64,000 nucleotides of DNA from Algoriphagus aquimarinus. GTDB taxonomy: Bacteria > Bacteroidota > Bacteroidia > Cytophagales > Cyclobacteriaceae. Under the pieces are notes generated by a model, which was not told the DNA's origin, did no database searches, and saw nothing but the letters and a program-made list of their open reading frames with translations. Location: the NCBI RefSeq assembly GCF_900112005.1, contig NZ_FOKK01000015.1, positions 50,209-114,208 of the forward strand, written 5' to 3'. The translations under genes were made by a program, and so were the position numbers. This document shows, in pieces, positions 52,000-61,300 of this stretch (the first letter of the stretch is position 1; each line of letters begins with the position of its first letter).

Positions 52000-53697
52000 A
52001 TGAAAAACATCTTTACTAAAAATGTAGCATTTGGCTTTTCATTGCTACTCCTATTTTTAATCAATTCAGTAAATGCCCAAACCATTGCAGAAAATGGAAT
52101 GGTCGTATCTGATAATGTCATCGCTTCACAGGTAGGCGTCGACATTTTGAAAAAGGGAGGAAATGCTGTCGACGCAGTAATCGCTACGGCTTTTGCACTG
52201 GAAGTCACTCACCCAGAAGCAGGGAATATTGGAGGCGGTGGTTTTATGGTTTTCATGAAATCAACGGGAGATGTGACCACATTCGATTTTCGTGAAAAAG
52301 CTCCTTTGGCAGCAAGTCCAACCATGTTTCTTGATGAAAAGGGTAAGATAAAAGACAATTCAAATCATAAAGGACTGTTGGCTGTAGGGGTACCAGGGAC
52401 GGTAGCGGGACTTTATCAAGCACATCAGAAATACGGCAAATTGCCTTGGGCTGATTTGGTAAGACCATCAGTCGATCTTGCGAAGAAAGGATTTACCATG
52501 ACCTATGGTTTATACAATGCAGCCGTGAGAGTATCAGATAACGATCCTTCAGAGGATATCATGAAAAATTATTTCCGAGGAGAAAACGGTGAAATCGTAA
52601 AACCAGGCGAAACTTGGAAGCAACCTGCCTTAGCCAAAACTCTTGAACAGATAGAAATACATGGTCGCGATGGATTCTATAAAGGTGTAGTCGCTCAGGA
52701 AATTGAAGACTACATGAAAGCCAATGGTGGAATCATCACCAAAGAAGATTTAGAAAAATATGAGGCTGTGGAGCGTGAACCTGTACAGGGGACTTTCAAT
52801 GGCTATGATATTTATTCTATGCCTCCGCCAAGTTCAGGAGGAGTGGCGCTGATCGAGATGATGAATCTGATGGAGGAAGCTAATATCACAGAGATCGAAT
52901 TCAACTCTACGGCCTATGTTCATTTAGTTGCTGAGGCGATGAGAAGAGCTTTTGCAGATAGAGCTGAGCACCTAGGAGATCCTGATTTCAATCCTGAAAT
53001 GCCATTGGATAAATTGCTTTCGAAGGATTTTGCAAAAAAGAGATTTGAAAATCTGGACTTGAACAAAGCTTCCATTTCTGATCCTGCCCAGTATGGACAT
53101 CCTTACGGCGGTGACCACACCACTCATTTTTCAGTTGTAGACAAAGATGGCAATGCTATCTCGATGACCTATACCTTGGAAAATTCCTATGGCGTGAAAA
53201 TGGGATCTGATAAATTAGGCTTTATTTTCAACAATGAGATGGGGGATTTTAACCCTGTTCCTGGTCAGACGACTTCCACCGGTCAAATCGGTTCCGACCC
53301 TAACTTGGTTGCTCCTGAGAAACGTATGCTTTCTAGCATGACGCCGACAATTGTAGCGAAAGACGGCAAGCCTTATTTAGTAATCGGTAGCCCAGGAGGA
53401 AGAACAATCATCAACACGGTTTTCCAAACGGTGCTGAATGTCTTGGCTTATGATATGCGCATCGATAGAGCTATCGAAGCCATGAAAATCCATCATCAGT
53501 GGCTGCCAGATATGATCTTATATGAGCACAATCTACTTTCTCCAGACACACGGGATGCGCTTCAGAAAATGGGGCATACACTCAGACCGACTACCAATAT
53601 TGGTGTCTTGATGGGCATCACCTACGATGCCTCCACCAAACTATACACAGGGGCTTCTGATTCTTCCAGTGAAGATGGAGGAGCGAGAGGATATTAA
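52000..53697 (+). CDS. ggt: Gamma-glutamyltransferase (gamma-glutamyltranspeptidase)
   Basis: A 565-residue secreted precursor that self-cleaves into two chains. ATG at 52000 gives the signal peptide (KNIFTKNVAFGFSLLLLF...VNAQ). The new N-terminal Thr of the small chain is Thr374 in HTTHFSVVDKDGNAISMTYT. Substrate-binding residues lie in FRGENGEIVKPGETW, MPPPSSGGVALIEMMN, SSMTPTIVAKDGKP and IGSPGGRTI. It hydrolyses or transfers the gamma-glutamyl group of glutathione in the periplasm and feeds cysteine and glutamate recovery, which fits the amino-acid permease that follows. Confidence 0.96.
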   Translation: MKNIFTKNVAFGFSLLLLFLINSVNAQTIAENGMVVSDNVIASQVGVDILKKGGNAVDAVIATAFALEVTHPEAGNIGGGGFMVFMKSTGDVTTFDFREKAPLAASPTMFLDEKGKIKDNSNHKGLLAVGVPGTVAGLYQAHQKYGKLPWADLVRPSVDLAKKGFTMTYGLYNAAVRVSDNDPSEDIMKNYFRGENGEIVKPGETWKQPALAKTLEQIEIHGRDGFYKGVVAQEIEDYMKANGGIITKEDLEKYEAVEREPVQGTFNGYDIYSMPPPSSGGVALIEMMNLMEEANITEIEFNSTAYVHLVAEAMRRAFADRAEHLGDPDFNPEMPLDKLLSKDFAKKRFENLDLNKASISDPAQYGHPYGGDHTTHFSVVDKDGNAISMTYTLENSYGVKMGSDKLGFIFNNEMGDFNPVPGQTTSTGQIGSDPNLVAPEKRMLSSMTPTIVAKDGKPYLVIGSPGGRTIINTVFQTVLNVLAYDMRIDRAIEAMKIHHQWLPDMILYEHNLLSPDTRDALQKMGHTLRPTTNIGVLMGITYDASTKLYTGASDSSSEDGGARGY

Positions 53698-53854
53698 TAA
53701 TACTGTGGTTATGTTTATTTATATCAGTAGTGTTACTTTCTTTGGTTGATTGGCAGGAAGACCGAAGACAGAAGTGGCCTCAATACCAATGGAATTACCA
53801 AATCATTAATGGTTTAGTCACTTTAAATAGAAGAATTACAGATAAAATATAATC
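53698..53854. repeat. Intergenic spacer with GAAGAC/GACCGAAG heptamer-like repeat, copy A
   Basis: Around 53756-53786 the sequence reads GGAAGACCGAAGACAGAAGT followed by GGCCTCAAT. Related phrases appear at about 55190 and 61980. The spacer otherwise holds the permease promoter. Confidence 0.4.
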
Positions 53855-55153
53855 GTGGAAAAAGATACAGGCTTAAGAAGAGAGATCGGTGTATGGGGAC
53901 TCTCTGCTAACATAGTAAATATCATTGTCGGTGCAGGAATCTTTGTCTTGCCGGCGATTGTTGCCGAAATCATGGGTACCTCAGGAATCTTTGTTTACCT
54001 ATTCTGTGGGTTTCTGATTGCTTTGGTGATGCTGTGTTTCGCCGAAGCAGGAAGCAAAGTAACCCGATCAGGAGGAGCTTATGCGTATGTGGAAACGGCC
54101 TTTGGTCCTTACACAGGCTTTTTAGCTGCTGTATTCATGGTGTTGGGATCTGCTTTTTCAGATGCCGCCGTGGCAAATGCCCTGGTAGAATTAATTGGAT
54201 TAGCCTTTCCAGTTTTTACTAATCAAATCATCCGCGTTTTACTTTTGTTTTTAATTTTTGGCGGGTTGGCTTACCTAAATGTCATCGGAGTCAAACAAGG
54301 AATTGGCTTAGTAAAAATCAATACAGTCGCCAAACTAACGCCGTTGGTTCTACTGATTTTCTTCAGTTGGAAGGATGTTTCATTCGCTAATCTTTACATC
54401 GAGAACGCACCATCCTTCAAGAATTTTGGTGCAGCTTCTCTGATCTTATTCTTCGCTTTTCAAGGTGGTGATGCTGGACTAACTGTAGGAGGAGAGATCA
54501 AAAACCCTCAGAAGACGGTTCCTAAGGCTATTTTTATTGGGATAACCTTCGTCCTTGTACTTTATATTCTGATTCAGACAGTTTCCCAAGGAGTGCTGGG
54601 TGCTCAATTACCTGATTTCAAGGAAGCTCCTTTGGCATCGGTCGCCAACGTTGTCTTCGGACCAATTGGCTACACGCTACTATTAATTACTGCTGGAGTC
54701 TCCATGTTTGGTATGCTGAGTGGAGAAATTCTCAATATGCCTCGGGTAGTTTTTGGCCTAGCCAGCGACCGCATTATTCCTTTGGATAAACTTGCAGCTA
54801 TTCATCCACGATTCAAAACACCTTATTTGGCGATTTTGCTTTATGCAGGAATTGGTTTTACGCTAGCAGCCGTGGGAGGATTTCGCCAGTTGGCAGTCAT
54901 CGCTTCAGCAAGTATGCTTCTGGTTTATTTTGGCGTGGCCCTATCAGTTATCAAACTGAGGAAGATGGATAATGCCGATTCCGGAAATTTCAAAATACCT
55001 TTTGGATACACTGTTCCAATCCTTTCGGCTGGAATTATTCTCTTTTTCCTATCTAACCTGACAGGATATGAGAAGATCGGGATACTAGTATTTATTGTAG
55101 TTCTGACATTGATTTACTTTTTGGTAAAAGCTGTTTCAAAGGGCAAAAAATAA
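53855..55153 (+). CDS. APC-family amino acid permease
   Basis: A 432-residue membrane protein with about twelve hydrophobic helices. GAGIFVLPAIVAEIMG in helix 1 and AGSKVTRSGGAYAYVETAFGPYTGF in helices 2-3 are the APC substrate-binding signature; FAFQGGDAGLTVGGEIKNPQKTVPKAI in helix 6 is the second. The frame starts with GTG at 53855. Substrate not determined. Position after ggt suggests uptake of amino acids or dipeptides from glutathione breakdown. Confidence 0.92.
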   Translation: MEKDTGLRREIGVWGLSANIVNIIVGAGIFVLPAIVAEIMGTSGIFVYLFCGFLIALVMLCFAEAGSKVTRSGGAYAYVETAFGPYTGFLAAVFMVLGSAFSDAAVANALVELIGLAFPVFTNQIIRVLLLFLIFGGLAYLNVIGVKQGIGLVKINTVAKLTPLVLLIFFSWKDVSFANLYIENAPSFKNFGAASLILFFAFQGGDAGLTVGGEIKNPQKTVPKAIFIGITFVLVLYILIQTVSQGVLGAQLPDFKEAPLASVANVVFGPIGYTLLLITAGVSMFGMLSGEILNMPRVVFGLASDRIIPLDKLAAIHPRFKTPYLAILLYAGIGFTLAAVGGFRQLAVIASASMLLVYFGVALSVIKLRKMDNADSGNFKIPFGYTVPILSAGIILFFLSNLTGYEKIGILVFIVVLTLIYFLVKAVSKGKK

Positions 55154-55305
55154 AGAAATATGAATATCCGACATGATACTTGTCATCGGGCTGGAAGACA
55201 GATGACCGAAGTAGCTCAATTCTAGATTTTACCCTCAATTATCTAGCTTTTGAATCTCTTCTAGCAGAAAAGCGGATATTTAAAAAATAATAAATAAACT
55301 AACCT

Positions 55306-55497
55306 ATGGGACTATTTTGGAATCTTATCCAGCAAAGCCAAATTCAAGATCATAAATCCAAAGCTGAAACACTCGAAGCCAGAGTGAGGAACTTGGAATG
55401 GGAATTGGCTAATACCAGAGAATTACTGATCAAAACCCTTAAGATTCTCGAAGAGCAATCCGGCAAAGACATTGACGGAGACGGGAAAATCGGTTGA
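55306..55497 (+). CDS. Small coiled-coil protein ending in a calcium-loop-like motif
   Basis: A 63-residue protein: a hydrophobic start (MGLFWNLIQQSQ), a long heptad-patterned helix (ETLEARVRNLEWELANTRELLIKTLKILEEQS), then DIDGDGKIG, the DxDGDGxI pattern of EF-hand or dockerin calcium loops. Such short coiled-coil proteins with this tail occur in Bacteroidota; function unknown. Preceded by a spacer that carries a GAAGAC-type repeat. Monocistronic and convergent with the porin gene. Confidence 0.7.
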   Translation: MGLFWNLIQQSQIQDHKSKAETLEARVRNLEWELANTRELLIKTLKILEEQSGKDIDGDGKIG

Positions 55498-55547
55498 TTC
55501 CCCGTCTCACCATCCTAGTGGAGCTAAAAAGTAACTGAGCTGAATTT

Positions 55548-56825
55548 TCAATCCTCTTTAAACTTATAAGTCAGCAATCTTGGATTGACTATCAGCTGCA
55601 CCCAACCCCAGTTATTCGTGTTTGATGAGCTTGTTCCACCTTTCAACGCACTCATACTTTCTGTGGCAAACATCTGCGAATAACCCACATTCATTTTGAT
55701 GTTTTTGGCTAAGCTTTTAGAGAAAACCAGATCGAATTCTGTTCCCAAACCCTTTCCCAGATCATTTGCCAAATCCGCATTTGCAGAGAAATAGTGAGCA
55801 TTCAGCGCGATGCTTGATTTCTCTCCAGTCGGGACTTGCACCTTTCCATAGACATCATTCAAGCCCACGCTATTTGCATGATTTCCCACATAGAAGTAAT
55901 CCATGTAGCCATTGAATTTGTGGTTTGTTCCGTATAGCGGAAAGAAGGATTTGTTTTTACTTTCTCCACCCTGGTCAGTTCCACTTAGGGATTCAAAACC
56001 CAGAATAAAAGCCACTTTCCCCGGTTTGTATTTGGCCTCGATCATATACTGATATGCGGAAATGTCTGTAGATGCATTTGCCTTCCCTGATTGCAAGTAA
56101 GCCGAACCCGTCACGCTAATAGCCGATAAGGGAAAGGTAAAATAGGTACCAGTAGTTTGTCTGTAATACAATCCATCTGTTTGCGGAACTGGGTCGCTGG
56201 TGTATTTCTGAAAACCATTATTCATAAAGAGAAAGCTCAAAGTAGCCTTATCCCATGCCTTGGTGAGGTGCGCCATTTGCATCACTTTGTAGGAGAAAAA
56301 GCCAGTAATTGCATAATCACTCCCAAGAGTTTTTTGATTTTCCTGATTGTATGCAAAAGCGAAATCGAGCTTAAACTTATCCTTGGAATATTGGAGCAAT
56401 GCAGCATCATGAAACCTCCCCTGCATGGTCCAATCCACTTCTCCTAGAATTCGCTGATCATCGTAGGAGATGACCTGTCGGCCAAGTTTGATCGCCCAGT
56501 TTGGAGTGAAAGAATAACGAAACCAAGCTTGAAAAAGGCTAAAGGAATCGTTACCATCTACAGCACTGAGCTGCTGTGTATCTCCCCAAGTACTGACATC
56601 CTGCACACTGAAATAGACCTGAAGTTTTTCGTCTTGGTATCCCAAATTCAACCTTGAGCGCTGTGTGACAAATGCTGCTGCTTTTGCATCATTTGGAAAA
56701 AGATTTCCATAACCGTGTCTGTATTCGAAGCGCGGTCGGATATCAGCGTTGAGTGTAAACTCCTGAGCATCAACAATTTCAATTGACACTAGTGAGATTA
56801 AAATAAGTAGTAGAAATTTTTTCAT
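55548..56825 (-). CDS. Alginate export (AlgE)-family outer-membrane porin of the nitrate locus
   Basis: A 425-residue protein with a Sec signal (KKFLLLILISLVSIEIVDAQ) and a beta-barrel of about sixteen to eighteen strands, beginning NADIRPRFEYRHG and RSRLNLGYQDEKLQVYFSVQDV, with WAIKLGRQVISYDDQRILGEVDW typical of the Alginate_exp family and ending with the aromatic strand (LLTYKFKED). It probably lets nitrate or another anion cross the outer membrane, inferred from its place beside the assimilatory nitrate reductase and NarK genes. A perfect TACATTTG box lies 29 bases upstream, so it has its own promoter. Confidence 0.85.
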   Translation of the reverse strand: MKKFLLLILISLVSIEIVDAQEFTLNADIRPRFEYRHGYGNLFPNDAKAAAFVTQRSRLNLGYQDEKLQVYFSVQDVSTWGDTQQLSAVDGNDSFSLFQAWFRYSFTPNWAIKLGRQVISYDDQRILGEVDWTMQGRFHDAALLQYSKDKFKLDFAFAYNQENQKTLGSDYAITGFFSYKVMQMAHLTKAWDKATLSFLFMNNGFQKYTSDPVPQTDGLYYRQTTGTYFTFPLSAISVTGSAYLQSGKANASTDISAYQYMIEAKYKPGKVAFILGFESLSGTDQGGESKNKSFFPLYGTNHKFNGYMDYFYVGNHANSVGLNDVYGKVQVPTGEKSSIALNAHYFSANADLANDLGKGLGTEFDLVFSKSLAKNIKMNVGYSQMFATESMSALKGGTSSSNTNNWGWVQLIVNPRLLTYKFKED

Positions 56826-56854
56826 AGGTCTAAGAATTGAAGAGTGACGCTTAT

Positions 56855-56862
56855 CAAATGTA
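56855..56862 (-). promoter_or_regulatory. -7 promoter box TACATTTG for the porin gene
   Basis: Perfect TAnnTTTG on the minus strand, 29 bases before the porin ATG. The porin can therefore be expressed separately from the reductase genes upstream. Confidence 0.5.
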
Positions 56863-56932
56863 TAGATTTAAGACACTCATTTACAGAGCTTCGCCCTGAT
56901 ATAAGTCATCTTTTTAGCTAAGATTTAAGCTC

Positions 56933-58390
56933 TTATTTGAGGATTTTTGAGATGGTTTTCTTCAGTAATTTGCTTTTCGGTGCTTCGCAAAGTGAGCAAT
57001 GATATTCAGCAGGTAATTCTTCAAAAGAGGTGTTTGCGGGAATATTCTGCTCCTGATCTCCATAAGTTGGATCATACATCGTCAGACAATCCGAGCATTG
57101 AAAAATCTCGGAATGGATGGTCTCTTTTGTGACAATTTGCTTTTTGGATTGCTCCTGCTTTTTCCCCAGCTGCTCAAAATACATCTTGCTCAGCTCAATC
57201 AATAGTCCCGGCAACTCCGCTTTGTCCACTTCCTGCACATAGACGATGTACTGCTGAGTATTTGGGTCAAAGTTTTTGGCGTAAAGCAAATTGTAAGTAT
57301 TCCGAATTTTGACCCCCTCCAAACCTGCTGGAGGCTGATTCTTCTCGATAATAATGGAAGTGAAATAGTACGCTTTTCTCGTGTAATCAGTGATTCCAAA
57401 GGTCAAACCGTAGGTACTGATGTCTCTTTTGTCAAAGTTATCCACAAGATACTCCTTGAGTTTGAGCGCAGATTTATTGTTGACAGGAAGGTGCCAATTC
57501 AGCTCCAGCATGGAGTGACGCACATTGATTCCGTATCGACCAAGAAGCCTTTCCCACTCGATTTTTGTGTTCTCTGGAATTCCCTTGATGATGATTGATT
57601 TCCAAGGTGTGATGGAAATTTTACCGATTTTACTGTCTGCACAGAGATCGCAAAGCACTTTCAGGAACTCAGTGTAATACTTGTTATTTCTCCAATAAAG
57701 GCCCAGCCAATAGCGGTCATCACCCACGCGATTGATTCCCTCGTAGTATGGAAAAGGATAAAATGGGACTTCCAACGGAGTATCTACCGTTCGATTATTG
57801 GAGTCTACCGCATCATTCACCAACTCAAAAAGAAAGTCAACTGTCTCGGGTTCCTCCTGAAGTATATCTTCGATAGCCGAAGCCACCTTTGCCATTTCCC
57901 AACTGTAAATAAGCGCAGGATACATCATCGTCTCTTCCCATTCGGGCAAGCGGACGTAGAGATACCAGTAATCCTCGTGAGCCGAAGCGATGAAATTCAA
58001 GTGACCTGTGAAAAGAGGAACCAAGCGCTGCTTCGGATCTGTGATGTTGATTTTGAGGTTTGGCTGTACTCTAAATTGCTCCAAGATATATAGATACCGA
58101 TCACCTGTTAGCCAGGGTGTATTTGGGAAAATGTCTGATGAAACATAAGAAGAGACGATATTTTCGGCACCCAATTCTTCTGGAGATACGAGTTGAAATT
58201 TATCCTGAGAATCAATTTCAAGGTTTCCGTCATCTTTGATAAAAAGAATATCTTGGCGAGAGCCCAAGGAAATTGTATCCAAGCCAGCGCTTTCTGCCAG
58301 TTCCAAGATCTGCTTCAATTCAGCGGGAGAGAGTACTCCGCCTTTCACCACTACTCTAGAATAGGTCTGTTTCATCTTGCTCGATTTCAT
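56933..58390 (-). CDS. Rubredoxin-tailed protein with siroheme-reductase-like repeats, no cluster ligands
   Basis: A 485-residue soluble protein. Residues about 1-420 show the two-fold ferredoxin-like half-domains of nitrite/sulfite reductases (LAESAGLDTISLGSRQDILF, the KIGKISITPWKSIIIKGI segment, ENTKIEWERLLGRYGI), but the siroheme/4Fe-4S cysteines of that family (C-x5-C and C-x3-C) are missing; only CDLC is present. Residues about 435-475 are a rubredoxin: CSDC and CSLC with the YDPTYGD and IPANTSFEELPAEYHC segments. Probable electron-transfer role in nitrate or nitrite reduction. Four-base overlap with the upstream nitrate reductase gene. Confidence 0.82.
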   Translation of the reverse strand: MKSSKMKQTYSRVVVKGGVLSPAELKQILELAESAGLDTISLGSRQDILFIKDDGNLEIDSQDKFQLVSPEELGAENIVSSYVSSDIFPNTPWLTGDRYLYILEQFRVQPNLKINITDPKQRLVPLFTGHLNFIASAHEDYWYLYVRLPEWEETMMYPALIYSWEMAKVASAIEDILQEEPETVDFLFELVNDAVDSNNRTVDTPLEVPFYPFPYYEGINRVGDDRYWLGLYWRNNKYYTEFLKVLCDLCADSKIGKISITPWKSIIIKGIPENTKIEWERLLGRYGINVRHSMLELNWHLPVNNKSALKLKEYLVDNFDKRDISTYGLTFGITDYTRKAYYFTSIIIEKNQPPAGLEGVKIRNTYNLLYAKNFDPNTQQYIVYVQEVDKAELPGLLIELSKMYFEQLGKKQEQSKKQIVTKETIHSEIFQCSDCLTMYDPTYGDQEQNIPANTSFEELPAEYHCSLCEAPKSKLLKKTISKILK

Positions 58391-61300
58391 GCCAGTACTT
58401 TTGATTGGTGAAGAATTTCTCTTACCTCCGTTTTACAACTTCCACATCCAAGTCCAGCGCCTGTCTGCTGACAAAGTGCAGTGAAATCGGAGCATCCACC
58501 TGCGATTGCTTCCTTGATATTCCCCTCGCCCACACGGCTACAGCTACAAACTAATTTGCCTATCACAGGCCGTGTTTCCGAAGAACCCATCAGCAAAGAT
58601 TTTCGCTTTTCTGAAAGCTCAATTTTGTTTTCGATTAGGGATTTGAATTCCGCAAATTCATTTTTATCTCCCATCAGCACTGCCCCGATGAGCAAATCAT
58701 CCTTGACGATACACTTTTTGTAATAGCGACGGCTGATGTCGGTGAAAATGATTTCCTCATAGGAATCGTCATTTTCAGGAATCAAAATATCACCTATGCT
58801 ACATAGTTCCAGATCCTTAAATTTTAGAATATTCATCAGCACCGATCCGCTGTAAATACTACTCACGTCTCCGGCGATATAATTGGCCAAAACCATGGCC
58901 TGTTCCTCAGCAGCTGAAGTGATTCCGAAGAGTTGGTTTTGGAATTCTGCGATCTCGCCGATGGCAAAAATGTTTGGATAATTGGTCTGCAAATGCTGAT
59001 TCACCTTGATTCCACGACCGCATAGTATGCCGTTATCCCGGGCAATCTTGATGTTCGGCTGCGTACCAATCGCGTACACTACGGCATTTGCGTAAATTAT
59101 CTTCCCACTTTTCAGCGTGATGGAAAGCGACTTGTGTTCTTCATCATCGAAGACTGTACTGACCTCATTATCAAAATACACATGAATTCCCCGCTCCTGT
59201 ACATCCAGAGAAAGCAGCTTACTCGAAACTTCATCCAACTGACGTTCCATCAATCTGGATGCCCGCTGTACTATAGTCACTTTCACCCGATTGTGCTGCA
59301 GAGCTGCTGCAAGTTCCAGCCCAAGCAATCCACCTCCGATAATCACCACGTGCTGATTTTCGGGGCGCAAATTCGTAGAATCTAAATAATCTTTAAATCG
59401 ATCCGCATCGATTTTGTTTCTCATGGTAAATCGACCGGGCAAGTCCAATTGCGCATCTTTTGGGATGAAAGGCCGGCTTCCTGTCGCCAAAATCAGTTTG
59501 TCAAAAGGATATTCCTGGCCGTCATTATCGACGACAACTTGCTTCTCAGGGTCAATATGTTCTATAGAAAGTCCCGTGTGAAGACTTATTTTCAACTTCT
59601 TAAGCTCATGCTCTTTGATCTTCTGTAGCTGCTCCCAAGTCAACTCTTCGGTCACATATTCCGGCAAAAGCACTCGATTGTAAAATGGATGTGGCTCTTT
59701 GGAAAACACATGGATTTGATCGGACTCGTTGTGCTCGCGGTAGTTTTGAATAAAGCGGAAAGCTGCCGCTCCAGCGCCTACGACCACGATTTTCTCTGTG
59801 GCTTTCTTGTATTTGGAAACAGATACGGTGGTGAATTTGAAATCTGGTTCTTTGGATTGAGGATCGACAACCGTGTTTGTAAGGTTGTTTGCTCGATTGA
59901 GATCAGATTGCAATTGCTTGCCCCAGTGCATGGGCAGAAAAACCACGCCTTCTCGAATGTTTTTAGAAAGCTTTGCCTTCACTCTTACTACACCATTCTT
60001 GCTTTTCACTTCCACCACATCTCCGTCTTTCACCTTGTCTAGGTAAGCATCGATGGGATTGATTTCCAGCACCGGACTTGGGTAATGCGTGCGAAGTCGG
60101 GATACTTTTCCCGTCTTGGTCATCGTATGCCACTGATCCCTCACGCGTCCTGTGGTAAGAATTAGCGGATATTCCTTGCTCGTTTTTTCTGAGGTATTCG
60201 TAATCTGAGCTGGAATATTGAATACCGCCTTTTGAGTAGGCGTGTAGAATTTATTGTCTGCAAAAAGCCTTGGAGTTCCCGTATGTCTGTACTCCGGAAC
60301 TGGCCACTGGAATGTTCCTTCGTTCTTCAGCCTATCGTAATTGAGGTAGGATATATCGATGTTCGTACCTTTCGTCATCGCACAATACTCCTCGTAGATC
60401 TCCTCCGTATTGTTGAAATTAAAACCTCGAAAACCCATTCTGCGAGCAAAATCACAAAGAATCTCCACGTCTGGTCTAGCTTCTCCAGGAGGATTGATGC
60501 CTTTGTTGAGATAAGAAATTCGTCGCTCCGAATTCGTCATCGTGCCTTCTTTCTCCAACCATCCAGCTGCGGGAAGAACCAAATCTGCGTATGCTACCGT
60601 GTCAGCTTTGTGAGAAATATCCTGAACGACCACGAACTTGGCATTTTTCATCGCCTTTTCGATCTTTTTGGAATTCGGCAAACTCACCATAGGATTGGTG
60701 CAAATGATCCAAACAGCTTTCATTTCCCCACTTTCAAGTGCGTCAAACATCTCAGTGGCTGATAATCCAGGTTCGGGAGAAATCTCATTTACACCCCAGA
60801 AATTTGCCACTTCCTGCCGATGAACTGGATTATTCAGGTCTTTGTGAACAGCGAGTAAACTCGCCATTCCACCAACTTCACGTCCGCCCATAGCATTTGG
60901 CTGGCCAGTCAGTGAGAAAGGACCATTACCAGGTTTTCCAATTCTGCCAGTCACTAGCGAAAGATTCAGCAGAGAAAAGTTCTTATCCGTACCGATGGCG
61001 CTTTGGTTCAGTCCCATCGCCCACATGCTGATAAATCCCTTCGATTCCCCGATGATTTCGGCAACTTTTTTAATGTCGTCAATCGAGATTCCGCAAAGAC
61101 TGGACGCTTCCTTCAAGGAAGTTGCCATCACCTGCTTGCGGTAGCTAAGGTAGTTTTCTGTATGATTTGCTATGAATTCTTTGTCAGCCAACCCGATATC
61201 GATGATTCTCCTACCTATAGCATTGTACAAAATGATGTCTGTGCCGGGGATAATCTGCAGGTGGATGTCTGCGAATGTGGCCGAATCTGTTTTTCGAGGA

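Noticed and set aside
60232..60762. 176-residue plus-strand frame within the nitrate reductase gene
   Set aside because: Antisense to a well-conserved catalytic domain; Arg/Cys/Phe-rich composition typical of a shadow frame.
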